Shown here: positions 1-12,600 of the stretch, piece by piece | Layout: every line of letters begins with the position of its first letter | How positions within the stretch are numbered: position 1 is the stretch's first letter | Assembly (NCBI GenBank): GCA_964057195.1 | Contig: OZ059825.1 | Span: 2,976,001 to 3,040,000, forward strand | DNA: 64,000 nucleotides | Direction of reading: 5' to 3' | Source: Orthosia cruda | Taxonomy: Eukaryota > Arthropoda > Insecta > Lepidoptera > Noctuidae | Position numbers and translations under genes: made by a program | Notes under the pieces: generated by a model | What the model was told of the DNA's origin: nothing | Database searches by the model: none | What the model saw: only the letters and a program-made list of their open reading frames with translations

Positions 1-530
1 GAAATATTATGATTTTCTAGAGTTGTTCATAAAAAAATGTATGTTCTTGTTTAATTACCTCTCCTAAGCACAAAATTAAAGAATATCGGGCTCTTCATTC
101 AAATTTCAAAGATTATTTGAATGGATCATTTAAAATTAATTCCAATAGATGGCGCGATTTGAATTTCTGAAGTCCCACTCGATTTTTTTAATTTGTTACG
201 CATTTTGGTACAATGAAACCGTAAAAACGTGTAAAAATAATTAAAAAACAAATCGCCGCTGTATTTAAAAAGAAGTATTCACGAACCGATTAAACCCTTT
301 TACTTGCAAGTCACTGCTAACACCATCTATATCCGTGGAAAGGAACCGAACGCGATCGATGTTCTTAGAAAAATTATCAGTATAATCAGAAGAAAACGCT
401 AGTTACGGCGGCACGGTTTCTTTGTATGAGATAACGGGTCGTAGGCTAGTATTATGTTATCTGTGCACGAATTATCCTGTGCTTGAAAAGAGCCTTTGAT
501 TTTGGTGTTATATTTTTGTTTTGCTGACAG
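1..530. other. hep intron, no feature seen
   Basis: AT-rich sequence upstream of the first hep exon in the window; no exon, promoter or recognisable repeat found. Confidence 0.5.
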
Positions 531-607
531 GTAATAGCGGACGATCCGCCCCAGCTTCCAGACACGACAGACTTCACGCCTGAGTTTAAATTATTTGTGT
601 CCCAGTG
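531..607 (+). CDS. hep: hep exon: kinase subdomain X/XI
   Basis: Acceptor TGACAG at 525-530 and donor GTAAGT at 608. It reads VIADDPPQLPDTTDFTPEF.. and ends in phase 2 (TG), completed to Cys by the next exon. The Asp-Pro-Pro-Gln-Leu motif is the MKK7 signature before the last kinase helices. Confidence 0.88.
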
Positions 608-3600
608 GTAAGTTACTACCATACATACTCGGATATTCCATAGAAAAGGGATTGTTCATAAAAAAAGTAGTGTAGAGAATCATGAGCCAAAGGTCACTGG
701 GCATCTTAATCCTAAATATAACAGAATATAATGATATATGGCTCTGATTTACTATGGCATTAATCAAATTAATATGAGCCACGGGACTTACAAGTTGCAG
801 GTCCTGGGTTCGAACCCAATCAGGTGCTTTACTTTGTGTAAATTATTTCATCATCACTGCTCTCAAAAAAGTGAAGGAAAACATCGTGTGTAAACCGGTA
901 TGTCTTAAAACCAAAAATCGAAGACATGTGACATCCACCAATACGCACTGGGCACGCGTGGTGGATTACGGCCCATTCCCTCTCACAGAGAGGAGGCCTG
1001 CTCGCACAAAGAGCCAAATGCGAGTCTCAAGTGCGGAATAGGGGATCCATCTATCCTATCCTATGTGAGTTAAAGGAATGTGGAAAAAGTATAAAATTAT
1101 CGTATACAGGTTGAGTTTTCAAGTAGGCCAAATCCGAAAGCAAAGCTACAAACACTGAAAGGAGTCTCGGGACCGTTTTGATGTAAACTAAAACTGCAAT
1201 AAGGGATTTTGTGACTCAATATTCTTAACCAGGAATCGAACACGTTGATTTTGGAAAAATATACACGCTGATTATTATACGATCCAATAGTGTCGCTATT
1301 GGGATCACACGGCAAACTTAAGGCAATACCTGATTTCAAACAAAATGTACAGATGAAAAATAAAGTCCTCTGAAATCGTTTGATTTTTAGATTTTTTAAA
1401 CGATTCGATACATTTTTCTCCGATCGATTTTGAATCAAATTATATATATGTAATGAAAGTTTATTATTATTCTCTTTAATTTTATACTGTTTTGGTTATT
1501 GTCCATTGTCCACAACTCTTCGCAAAGCGGATCAGATTATGCCTAATGACCTTTGAGTTAACTAAAACTGCATTTTATCTGTTGAAAAAGCACATGGTTG
1601 TCACAAAAACAAGTACAAATGTTTGCCAGTAAAAAGCCTGATTTATTTTTATCCTACAGTATTTCTGATGAACATGAAATCCTGAGAGGAATGTAAATTT
1701 CTATTCTCGTGTCTTATTTAGCTGTCACAGAATTAATCTTCAATATCTCTTCCAGCCTAACAAAAAACTACAGACAACGGCCAAAATACGCGAAACTCCT
1801 AGAACATCCATTCGTAGTGAAATCAGCGCGTAGCTCCATCTCCGTGGAGGCTTGGTACGCGTCGCTATCCATCTTCGGCCAATCGGGAGCGTCGACAGCG
1901 GGCTCGATGACGTCACTGGCTCAGCCGACGACTCCGCCCAGCAATGGTGTGGAGACACCAACACCGCACATACTGGTATTTGCACGATCTACGCGGCCAA
2001 AAGTCCCAATATCCAAATAACAAAAACATTAACAAAAGCAAGTTCCACGAACAGAGGACGAACCAGAGAACAATACCCACCCTCAATCTACCTGCTACCG
2101 CACACCCCTCACGCGTAGCATCAGTCGGAATTTGACCGTTTCACCTAGTGTACGTATCTGTTCTCGGCGCTTTTTAAAACCTTAACTTCGAAAGTGAATT
2201 TTTATATGTTCAAGTTGATCTTACGAATTGAAAGTGATGGATTCTTATAGAGCAGGTAAGAGACTTACAAACTACGTTAATAAAGTTATGATCAACTAAG
2301 AAACTTTTTTTTTTTTTAATAATACGTAAACTCATTTCCATACCGTAATTTCTTTCAATATTTTTTCTTTGCTAGTGTTTTTGTTTGTGTATCGGGATAG
2401 ATCGGGCTATGGTTATAATTTTAGGTAATTATTTGAACATCTGCCTAATAACTACTATCAAAATCATCTCCGGAAACGTCCGGATAGATCAAGTTTTGGG
2501 GGGTTAAAGATTTTTAGCAATAAAATGTAAATAATGTGATTTTTGAAAAAAAGGAAAGCAAACACATTTTTGCCTGAAACCTTGGCTATGTTCGTATCTG
2601 CGGAACCAAATATAATCGAAAATTCATCAGAGAGCGATGAAGAAAAAATCACAGAAACTTAGCATTTTAATTTTTTTTCCTGTAATCGACGTACCTACCT
2701 CAATTTTTGAAAATATATATTTTTTGTTGTGTAAATATGTATTTTTTTCTTATTTGCGTTGTTTAGAAACCAATTAAACATCAAAATAATTTTGGCCGCG
2801 TAGATCGTGCAAATACCAGTATGTGCACCGGTCACTCCGCAGCCTGTGAGGAACTTTGTTACGAGTTCCCAGCATTGGATGGAGCAGGTTACGCCGACGC
2901 CGGCGAGGTGAGTTCAAATTAAAGAATGTTATTGCCCTGCCCACAGACATAAATCTTACTAGATAACACAAGTCCCTCTGTATGAAACCAAGCGTGCCAC
3001 TTTTTCACAAACAATTTAAAAACAATTTTACTTACCAATGAAAGAAAACATTTCCAATGCCTCGGCCAACTTTTTTGTACATTCGTTATAGCTCAATGTG
3101 GCATAAAAAGGCATTTTTCTAGATTTCGGTGGATTTCCTGTGCCGATAATAATTAATGAAAAGCTCAGATTACGATCATTGATCGTAAATAACTTTACTC
3201 CGTGTTTTGACACGCGAAGTACATACAAACGCTTCATCTAGTTAGATTTATGTCTGTGACCCTGCCTGTGCAGAATCCATACACCTGCATTTTAGAGGAC
3301 CGCCAGTGACTGTGATTGACGTGGCTACACTATTTGAATAGTTTCCATCAACTCGAAAAGAAGTAGATAGTTTCATTGTGCGCACAGCTAAGGAGTGAAA
3401 TTTCCTGTCGGAGTATTTGTTTCCTGATAGCTACAACCTTGGGGTCTTTAAGTCAAGAGTGAATAGGTCTATGCAAGCGTGCTTCACCGTCGACCACATT
3501 ATCACTTACTACCGTTAATAAAAAAAAATATAATCAAAGAATCCTTAATTTTTATAATCTAGGTGATATCAAAGTCTTGGTCCCTGTTCTTGAGAATTGA

Positions 3601-6600
3601 TAAAGAAAACTTGATGCGCCGAGCCTAACTAACATGGGGGAAGAAAAAGACAATGATCCCTGTTCTAGATCCTCATTAAAAAAAACCGTAAATAGTAGAT
3701 TATTGCATCGAGTAAAAAAAACCGTAAATAGTAGATTATTGCTTCGAGCACAAAGAAATTTATTATTGCTCCGAGTGCCTGATTTAGAGCCCTCGCTGAC
3801 GCTCGGGCTCTAATCTAACAGGCACGAGGGCAATATAAATTACTTAAGGCGAGGTGCATAATCTGCTTGTCTTTCAACTATTACCTATAGGAATAGTAGA
3901 TAAAAGAAACTCATATCAAACAGTTAAAATAGAAGTTTAATTATTGAAATTAAAAGATTTTCTATAACACTGTCGGCTTCATTTAGAATGTTTTCCGGAG
4001 TTAATGTGTCGCTAGATGATTCCATTTTAATTCGAAGCCGAAGCACTCAAAATCAGATAGTATCACACTTTATCGTTTCCAAAAATATTGTCAAGCAAAA
4101 TTAACAAAGTTCCCGCCAAATCACTTTTTAAATTTCTATCATTTTTAAATCAGAGTTAGCAGCAATCATTTTTTAAATTTGGAACAAGTAGGATAGAAAC
4201 AAATAATACGTACGTAAAAAAAAAGTATTGATATCGGCTGGCTGAATAGAGCTAATCCATTGAGATTGGCACCTTTTGGTGCGATTAAAAAATAAACTGT
4301 GCAATAATGAAATTTCATACATTTTTATTGCTCTAGAGCATTAAAGACTCGCTTTGTACTGAGTTTTTAGTGTGATTGTGATGAAATTAAAGCATAGTTG
4401 GAAGAAAAATTAATTATGTACTTTGTAGTTACAATTTGATCCTTTTCAATACCGAACTTTTTCTTATTAGCGCATCTTTACAATTTGTACCTTATGCCAG
4501 TGTTAGAGAAGCTATACCTACCACTATGTAATACCTATTTCTTTCCAGAGCATGGTGGGCGACGAGTAACAACGCAAACGCTGGCGGCAGCAGCTCGCAG
4601 CCTACAAGCTTAGAAACTGACATGAGCAACTACTCTCCTTATCCTAGAAGAAGGTAACACACTATTTCCTGCCGTATAGTATTTAACCAGACTTCAACAA
4701 AAGGAGGAGGTTCTCAATTCATCGGAAACTTTATTTTTGTAAATGTATGTTACACGATTACTTAAAAAAGCCTGAACCAAAAATCAAAATCAATGTTTTT
4801 ATTTCACATAGGCCTACATGGGCACTTATAAAACGTCTACAAAAGGTGCACGGTTCGGATTGGTTGTTTCCTATAGAGAAGAACCGGCAAGAAACTCCAT
4901 GGTTACTCTTTTAAAAATGGTTTGGTTTTACAATATTTCCATGTTACAGCATTAGTAGTTAGATATGGGGGGGACAACGTAGGCCCGACAATAAGTCGTA
5001 AGAAACTAAAAAAAAAAGATTATATATTATATAAAAAAGTTAACAAATTTTAGCATCTAGAAGGCCTACAATGTTCACGCATTCACAAAACAATCGGTAA
5101 AAGAATCTATACAAAGATAATAAAAGAAGCATAACAAGACTAAATTTAACATGTGGCACAAATGTTGTTATCAGTGCTGTCACTATTCTTAGCAAAGGGT
5201 TATAAAGATGATTGAAAACCATTGTAAAAAGTCTAATTAAAAAAAGGAAAAAAAAAGAAAAATATGTTTGAGAATAGTTAGAGACATCCACTTATTACTT
5301 ATAACCGTTTTGGTATAAACGTTATTTTGTTTTAAAATATAATACTTATTATATAATAAAAAAGAATACTTCCCAGGTGTTCCCATAGTCATCAGGTCCG
5401 GATCTGATGATGGGATCCTGGAGAAATCGTATACATATACAGATTTTGGTATCTTTATCAATAATGCAATCATTTGCACTCAGAAAGTTTAATTTGGTGA
5501 AGTGGAACTGATGAAAACCGCAGATGGCCACTGGATCTCCATAATGCTAAGTATGTCACGGGTATAAGATATCTCGAATAGTTAACCGATAGTGATGGAG
5601 CAAATACTTATAAATAGATGGTACTGATGAAATTATACTACATAGGCTGCACTAAAAGTATCGGGAATGGAATATTTCCACTGTTTCTGTTTTTTCATCA
5701 CCTGAAGAAGCTGTGGACGCCTACAAAACGGCCATTTTGGAGACCCCAACTTCCGAATGGAATGGTTGCTTCAATGATTGGTTCCATCGTATGGAAAAAT
5801 GTGTCAAATTTCGCGGAGAATACTTCGAAAAGCAATAAATACATTTTTAAATAATAATGTTGTGTCACTTCCTTGATTCCCGAAAATTTCAGTGCCGCCC
5901 TCGTATCAAACTGTTCTGATGATGGAGCCTGATAAGTTAGGCACTGGAACACGGAAATAAAACAATGTATCCTCGTCGTGTTTGGGGTTATTGAAATCGT
6001 CATGAGATGTACTTTGGCTATAAATGATTTTCATGGTAATTGGAGGTACCTACCAAAACTGCAAAGAGATAAATAAAAAATCTTTTTACCAAAAAAACAA
6101 GATTTACTTTCAAATGTCGACTTTATTGAATGTTCTCATTGTTGCTCTTGGTTTTACACATAATAGAGGATTGCAGCTGTTGATTAGGTTAAATGTAACT
6201 TTCTTTAGACAATTAACACAAATAAATGCGCACGCGCGTCCCATGAATTTGTGGATATTTGCAAAAGGAGTTGCGAAAACCCTGTTTGAATGTAAGCAAC
6301 TTGCTAGTACAATGAGCAATTATAACCTAATCTGCATTTTCCACAGAACAATAGACGCGTGCGCATCTCCTCCCCCGCCGCCCGTACGGAGGGTATCTGC
6401 CGACAATCGCTGGAGAGCTTCACCTGCGGTAAGTCTCACACACAGCAACATTGTTACTTTAAACTTGAATTCAGAATCTTAGATAAATATAATGTTAAGA
6501 AAATAACAACTCTAAATCATAATATGTGTTAAAGTTTACATATAAGAAGTTTACACTGCAAGATATAATTGATCTTTTTATAACAAACTAGCTGTGCCCG

Positions 6601-9600
6601 CGGCTTCACTCCTACCTACCTACCTACCCTACCCTACCTTACCTACCCTACCTTACCTACCCTACCTTACCTACCTACCCTACCCTACCTACCCTACCCT
6701 ACCCTACCTACCTACCCTACCTTACCTACCTACCCTACCTACCTACCTACCTACCTAACCTACCATACCTTACTTATCCTATCTACCCTACCCTATCCTA
6801 CGAACCCTACTCTACCTACATACCAACCATTTTTTTTTAATGTAAGCACCTTATACGAAGTAATAGAAAACATTTTTAAAAAAAGATGAATTTAATCGGT
6901 AAAGCCGTTCTCAAGTTAAAGCGTGACCAGGAGAAATAGGGGCTCATTTTTATATATATATATTCATAATCAGAATATAACATTTCCACTGCTGGGACAA
7001 AAAACTACTCTCTGTAACAGACAATGTGCCGTAATCCACCACGCAAGTTCATGTCTTCGAATTTTTGGTTCGAGACATTTATTAAAACGGTCACTCAAAA
7101 AGCAACTTAAATTATTAATCACTATAGTAGATATTTGCATAACAGACACTGGATATAAACGATCAAAGATTCTGAATTCAAAGACACACCATAGAGTAAA
7201 GTAATGACAGTAAAGACTCGATCCAGGCCAGCAAAGAGTCCACGCCAGCCTACCGTCGTCCGGTGCTGGACATAAGCTTCTCGCTAACGCCTCAGACGCG
7301 GATGGCGGCCTACATCCAGGCGCCGCTGCTCATTAGGTCTCCGGAGTTGGAGCAGCAGGATATTGTACATGTATGTTGGGAATGTGTACTGCGACGCTGC
7401 ATGCCGTTTAGAGTGTAATCACCCTCGGTTTCTGAAGGTAGGGTAGGGTGAAATTTCATATCTAAACAATATCATCATTATTTCAGCCGAAAGACGTCCA
7501 CTGCTGGACATATGCCTACCCCAAGCGTCGCCACACTGATCGGTTTTGTGCGTTTCGTATCCATCAGACTCCTGAGGATATCTAAACATCCATGGTCGCA
7601 AACATGACCAAAGCGATTCGTGTGATCCAGATTTACTGAATCAGTATGTTTGTAAATGCACCGACGATACAGAAAAAATGCCTAGTGTGAGCAACGTTTT
7701 TAAAATACAAGTTAATTCCAAAGAACCTGACTTCTTAAGAAGAAAACTAAAAAGACGTAAACAAGATGAAAATCATGTTGTGCAGTCGGATGACACATAT
7801 TCGCGAGCTGGCTGACTAAAACCAGATGCCTTGTATGACAATTGATGTATTGACAATTTTTTTCTTTAAATACAGTGACGACTTGTTTTATAGTATTTTT
7901 TGCACGTTTTTACAGTTTCATTGTACCGAAATGTGTTACAATACAAATTTAAGAAATCGAGAAGCATGCCTTAGAAATTTAAAACCGCGCCATCTATTGG
8001 AATCAATTTTAAATTGTAAGATCAAATAATTTTTGAAATGTGAATTAAGAATTGATTACAATTTTTTTTAATAAATTCTATAAAATGTTAATTTTACACA
8101 CAATTCAATAACAAGTCGATGCATATCGCCATGCCATCTAGTGACATTTATTTGAACCAAATTTTCTTTGTTAGCGCTGGGACCACCGTGGTGTTACTGA
8201 AATAGTACAGATTTTGTGTGTGTGTTTTTTTGCCTTATGTTCGGCTGTTTTCTAAAGCATGTTCTGGCGTAAAATAATCTGGTCAGCTCAGCCTGACACT
8301 GTGAATAATATATTGGTAGACGGATAACATAGTTTACATGGGATTATAAATTGCATAAAAAATGATAAAGCTTACAGGAACCGAGGGTTGTATAACGCTG
8401 TGGCGTCGCAGTGAAATTGCACCGTGTGTCAGCGCCGTAGTTATGAATGGTAGATCAGCGTCTTGTTTGCAGTCGTCGTAAATAATCATCACTCTAGATT
8501 TAATATTAGATATACAAACTTTTTTATAATCCATTCAAAACTTTCCGTCATTCAAATTAGCTAACATGTTCATAGTAAATGCGATTGGATCTAAAAACAT
8601 TTTAAGTTCTTGCTACCTTTTCAAAATTGTCTTGTAATTTTAAAAGCAACTATCTTTTTTAATTTTGTATACTTCAAATGTGTTGTGTGCCGCATCAGCC
8701 ACTTTAAATGAGGAATTGTTTTATGGCCTTTTCCACATTTTCGTCATTGTAAAATCAACTTAGTATACACATGATCATACAGTTGATATTATATGAGTTT
8801 CCGTAATGTTTTGGTCTTTAACATAACTAAGACAAAATCACCTTAGTGTACGCAATCATAAAGTTGATGCGCATGTTTGTCTGGCTTTTTAAAACTAATA
8901 GGACATTCTTCTCTCCACAGAGTTCGGGAAACACTAGTCCAATAGTCCTGCAGAGGTTTTACCATCAGAACCAGCAGAGAAGATCGCGGGTCGACCTGCA
9001 TGCGACACCTAGACATAGAAGGTAAGTTTATAATATTATCCAGCACATACTTGGAAACTTTTGAATACTTATCGTTAACTACTCCTGCACATAGGTCTCT
9101 CCTAAGTTCAGCAACGAGCCAACCTTTTTAAGGTAGGTAGGTAGGTAGGTAGGATAGTATAGGGTAGATAGACAGCCAGTTCGTCATTTCCGCTTCAGTT
9201 AATTGGACCAAAGCAACGTTAAGCTACCTACCCTTCCCTGCCCTACCTACTTACCTACCTCTCTACCTTACCCTATCTACCCTTCCCTACCGACTCCACC
9301 GGACCCATTTTGTTTTTTTCTTCTTCTTTGTATCCTTCCTCAGAATACCATCTACCTCCTCGCCAAATTTAATTGAATTCCGTTTAGTGGTTTAGGCGTG
9401 AAAAGGTACCAGACAGACAGAGTTACTTTTGCTTTTATAATATTAGTATGGATAATAATAAAAGAACACTGGAGGGGAATGGGATCCCAATTTCTCAAAC
9501 GTCTGTAAGATTGGTCAATCGTATTTAATAAATGAATTATTATTGTTACAGTTTAAGTAGAGAACACAGTACAGGACGGTCACCCGAACCGCCGCCAAGA

Positions 9601-12600
9601 ACTAGTCGACAACACACAATGTTAGGTCATGAAGGTAAATAATACACACTTTCTATAATTACACTTATCCATTACACGAAATATTGTCTACAATGAAAGT
9701 TAAACCCAAGTGTTTTGAAAAGTGCCTCGTATAGTAAATTGTTGATATTTGTAGTTCATCTTAACTTATTATCTAACTAAGCACTTATATATACTGATCT
9801 AGGTCACAAACCCAGAAAGTACGAGGGTCATTCAATAAATACTTAGCCTACAAAAAGTAAACGAAAATTTTGGAAAAGTGGCAATTTATTTTTCAACATA
9901 GTCTCCTTTTAGTTCGATACACTTAGCCCAGCGATGCTCCAACTTTTTTAACCCGTCGGAAAAATATTTTTTGTCAAACTCTGCAAAATAGGCCTCCGTG
10001 GCGGCGATGACCTCCTCATTCGATCCATATCTATTCCCGGCGAGTGATTTTTTCAGATTAGGAAACAGAAAGAAGTCACAAGGAGCCAAATCTGGAGAAT
10101 ACGGTGGATGGGGCAGCAATTCGTAGCGTAATTCGACCAATTTGGCCATGGCAGCGGCAGACGTGTGAACCGGTGCGTTGTCGTGGTGAAACAGCACTTT
10201 TTTCTTCGCCAGATGGGGTCGTTTTTTCTTTTCTTTAAATCGGCGTCGAATCGGCCCAATAAATCGGCATAGTAAAGCCCTGTAATTGTTTTACCCTTCT
10301 CGAGGTAATCGATGTAGATCACACCTTGTGAATCCCAGAAAACGGTGGCCATAACTTTTCCGGCCGATTTTACAGTTTTCGCCTTCTTTGGAGCACGTTC
10401 CCCGGTCTGGATCCATTGTTTTGATTGCTCCTTGGTCTCTGGTGTGTACCAGTGGATCCAGGTTTCATCGACGGTCACAAAACGACGCAAAAACTCCGCT
10501 GGATTCCGCTTAAACAGCGCCAAACACGTCTCCGATGTGGTCTCACGGTTGCGCTTGTTTTCTGGTGTGAGTAAACGCGGCACCCATCGCGCCGACAGCT
10601 TTCTCATGCCGAGTTCCTCGTGAAGAATATGATGCACTGTTCCTTCTGAAATGCCTACAGTCTCAGCTAGCTCCCGAACCTTCAATCGGCGATCTGCCAA
10701 TACGAAATCATGGATTTTTTTAATGTTTTCCTCCGTAGCAGCTGTTTTCGGTGCACCTGGACGTGGTTCATCAAAAACCGACGTACGGCCACGTGCAAAC
10801 TCGTTGAACCAATTCTTGACGGTGGCCATCGATGGAGAAGAGTCACCGTACTCAGCATCCAAGCGCTCTTTGATTTCGATGCGCGTTTTCCCTTCCAAAA
10901 ATAGGAATCGAATCACCGAACGATATTGCTCTTTTTCCATTTTTGTAAAACCGATCGACACGTTCGCTTCCATAAGTTGTCAAATTAAAACAAATGAAGG
11001 GATTGGAATGAAAATTTGAAAAAATAAATAAAAAAGAATGTGCTACACTGTGGTAAAACTCATTTGAAACTACAGCGATACCAAGGAGTGAGGCTAGGTA
11101 CTTATTGAATGCACCTCGTATTTATTTATATGCATTTTCTGCCGTTTCAGCAAACGGTAGCACGACGGATTTGTCCCCTCCCGCGTTACACGAGAGGTTG
11201 CACCCACCGTCGCCTTTATTACTCAATGATAGGTAAGTACGACCATAATCAACATATTTTATTTCATCTGAACCATTACTGTACTTACTTTGAAATGTCA
11301 GCAAAAAAAAAAACAAAAATGAAGCTATTTGCACATTCACAAGCGTCAGTACCCACCCCAACTGATGGCGCCCATTCACGAATATGGCGCATGGATTGGC
11401 ACCACTCGGCTCAAAGACTCTTACAATGGTATCAATAAAATTCTAGATTCTACTTGATAATTACTAGATAGTTGTTTGTGAAAGATCAAAGTTAACCCAA
11501 CTATTTGAGCTACTCTTCTTCTTAGCGTGTAAAATACAAAAAAAAAAAAAAAAATATCTTTTGCTCAGAAATCAGCCACGGCAACACCATATGGTGACGC
11601 AGTCATAAGATCCTCACAAGTACAGGTCACAGGGCAAGCTGCGCACTTCGAGAGGTGGACCATGATCTGCGGAGCTTCGAGCTATCAAATTGCCAAACTG
11701 TAGAAGAATTTGTTTTTCTTACTTCTCTCCTGTCCTCTTCTTTATATTTTTTTTTCCTTGATCCAAGACAGTTAAATCGTTTCTGAGGGACACTTCGAGC
11801 TTTATTGACTTGACGCTTTTCTGGTGGTCGTCACATTTCAATCTGGCTTTCAGAAATAGCAGTGATTGGTAATAGTGTGGCGGGCTAGTCCCCCAAAAAA
11901 GTAAATCTTTTGAATGTTTACCTTATTGAAAACTACATAAGGTTTTAAATCTTTTGAATGTTTACCTTATTGAAAACTACATAAGGTTTATATTTCCTTG
12001 GTGCTTAACTCTCTATGAACATTCTCCAGGCTATCAGAAGGCCGTAGTCAAAGCCTCACCCGTGCTGAGCTGCGCAACGGTTACCGAGCCGAGCCGCCTG
12101 CGCCCGCGCCGCTCAAACACCACCACGACGACCAGGGTAAGCACTTAATGGGCACCTCTAGGTGTATAGGGACGGGGGATGTAGCTAGTACTCGCGCAAA
12201 AATTCGCTGTGTGTATAGCTCCGTTACATTGACGGCAGTGAGTTTAGAAGGAAGTCCAGTCACTATGTTCGATATTAAAATTCGAACAATATGAGCTTGG
12301 TTTTTTTAAAGAACATGAGTGTAACCTCAATGCATTCACCTTTACCATGTTATTACTGGAGAATAATTGCCGTGGCAGCCTGTTTTAGGCCCGAGTCTAA
12401 CAATTTATGGAATTTGAAGCCATGGACGAACCCAGCCTCTTCGTGTTTTTTCAGAATGTATATATACACAGGAAAATAACTAATAAGTCATTGTTTTTTT
12501 ACACTAAACAATTGTGTTTTGCTAATTTAGATACACCCTGAATAATTATACACGTGTTGTGGTGCTAAAAACGCTGGGTATGTCCAAAGTAAAAACAAGA

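Noticed and set aside
6024..6482. 152-codon plus-strand frame
   Set aside because: Only 6347-6428 is coding, as a hep exon with splice sites; the rest is intron without coding character.
10345..11019. Plus-strand frames over the mariner
   Set aside because: Antisense shadows of the transposase.
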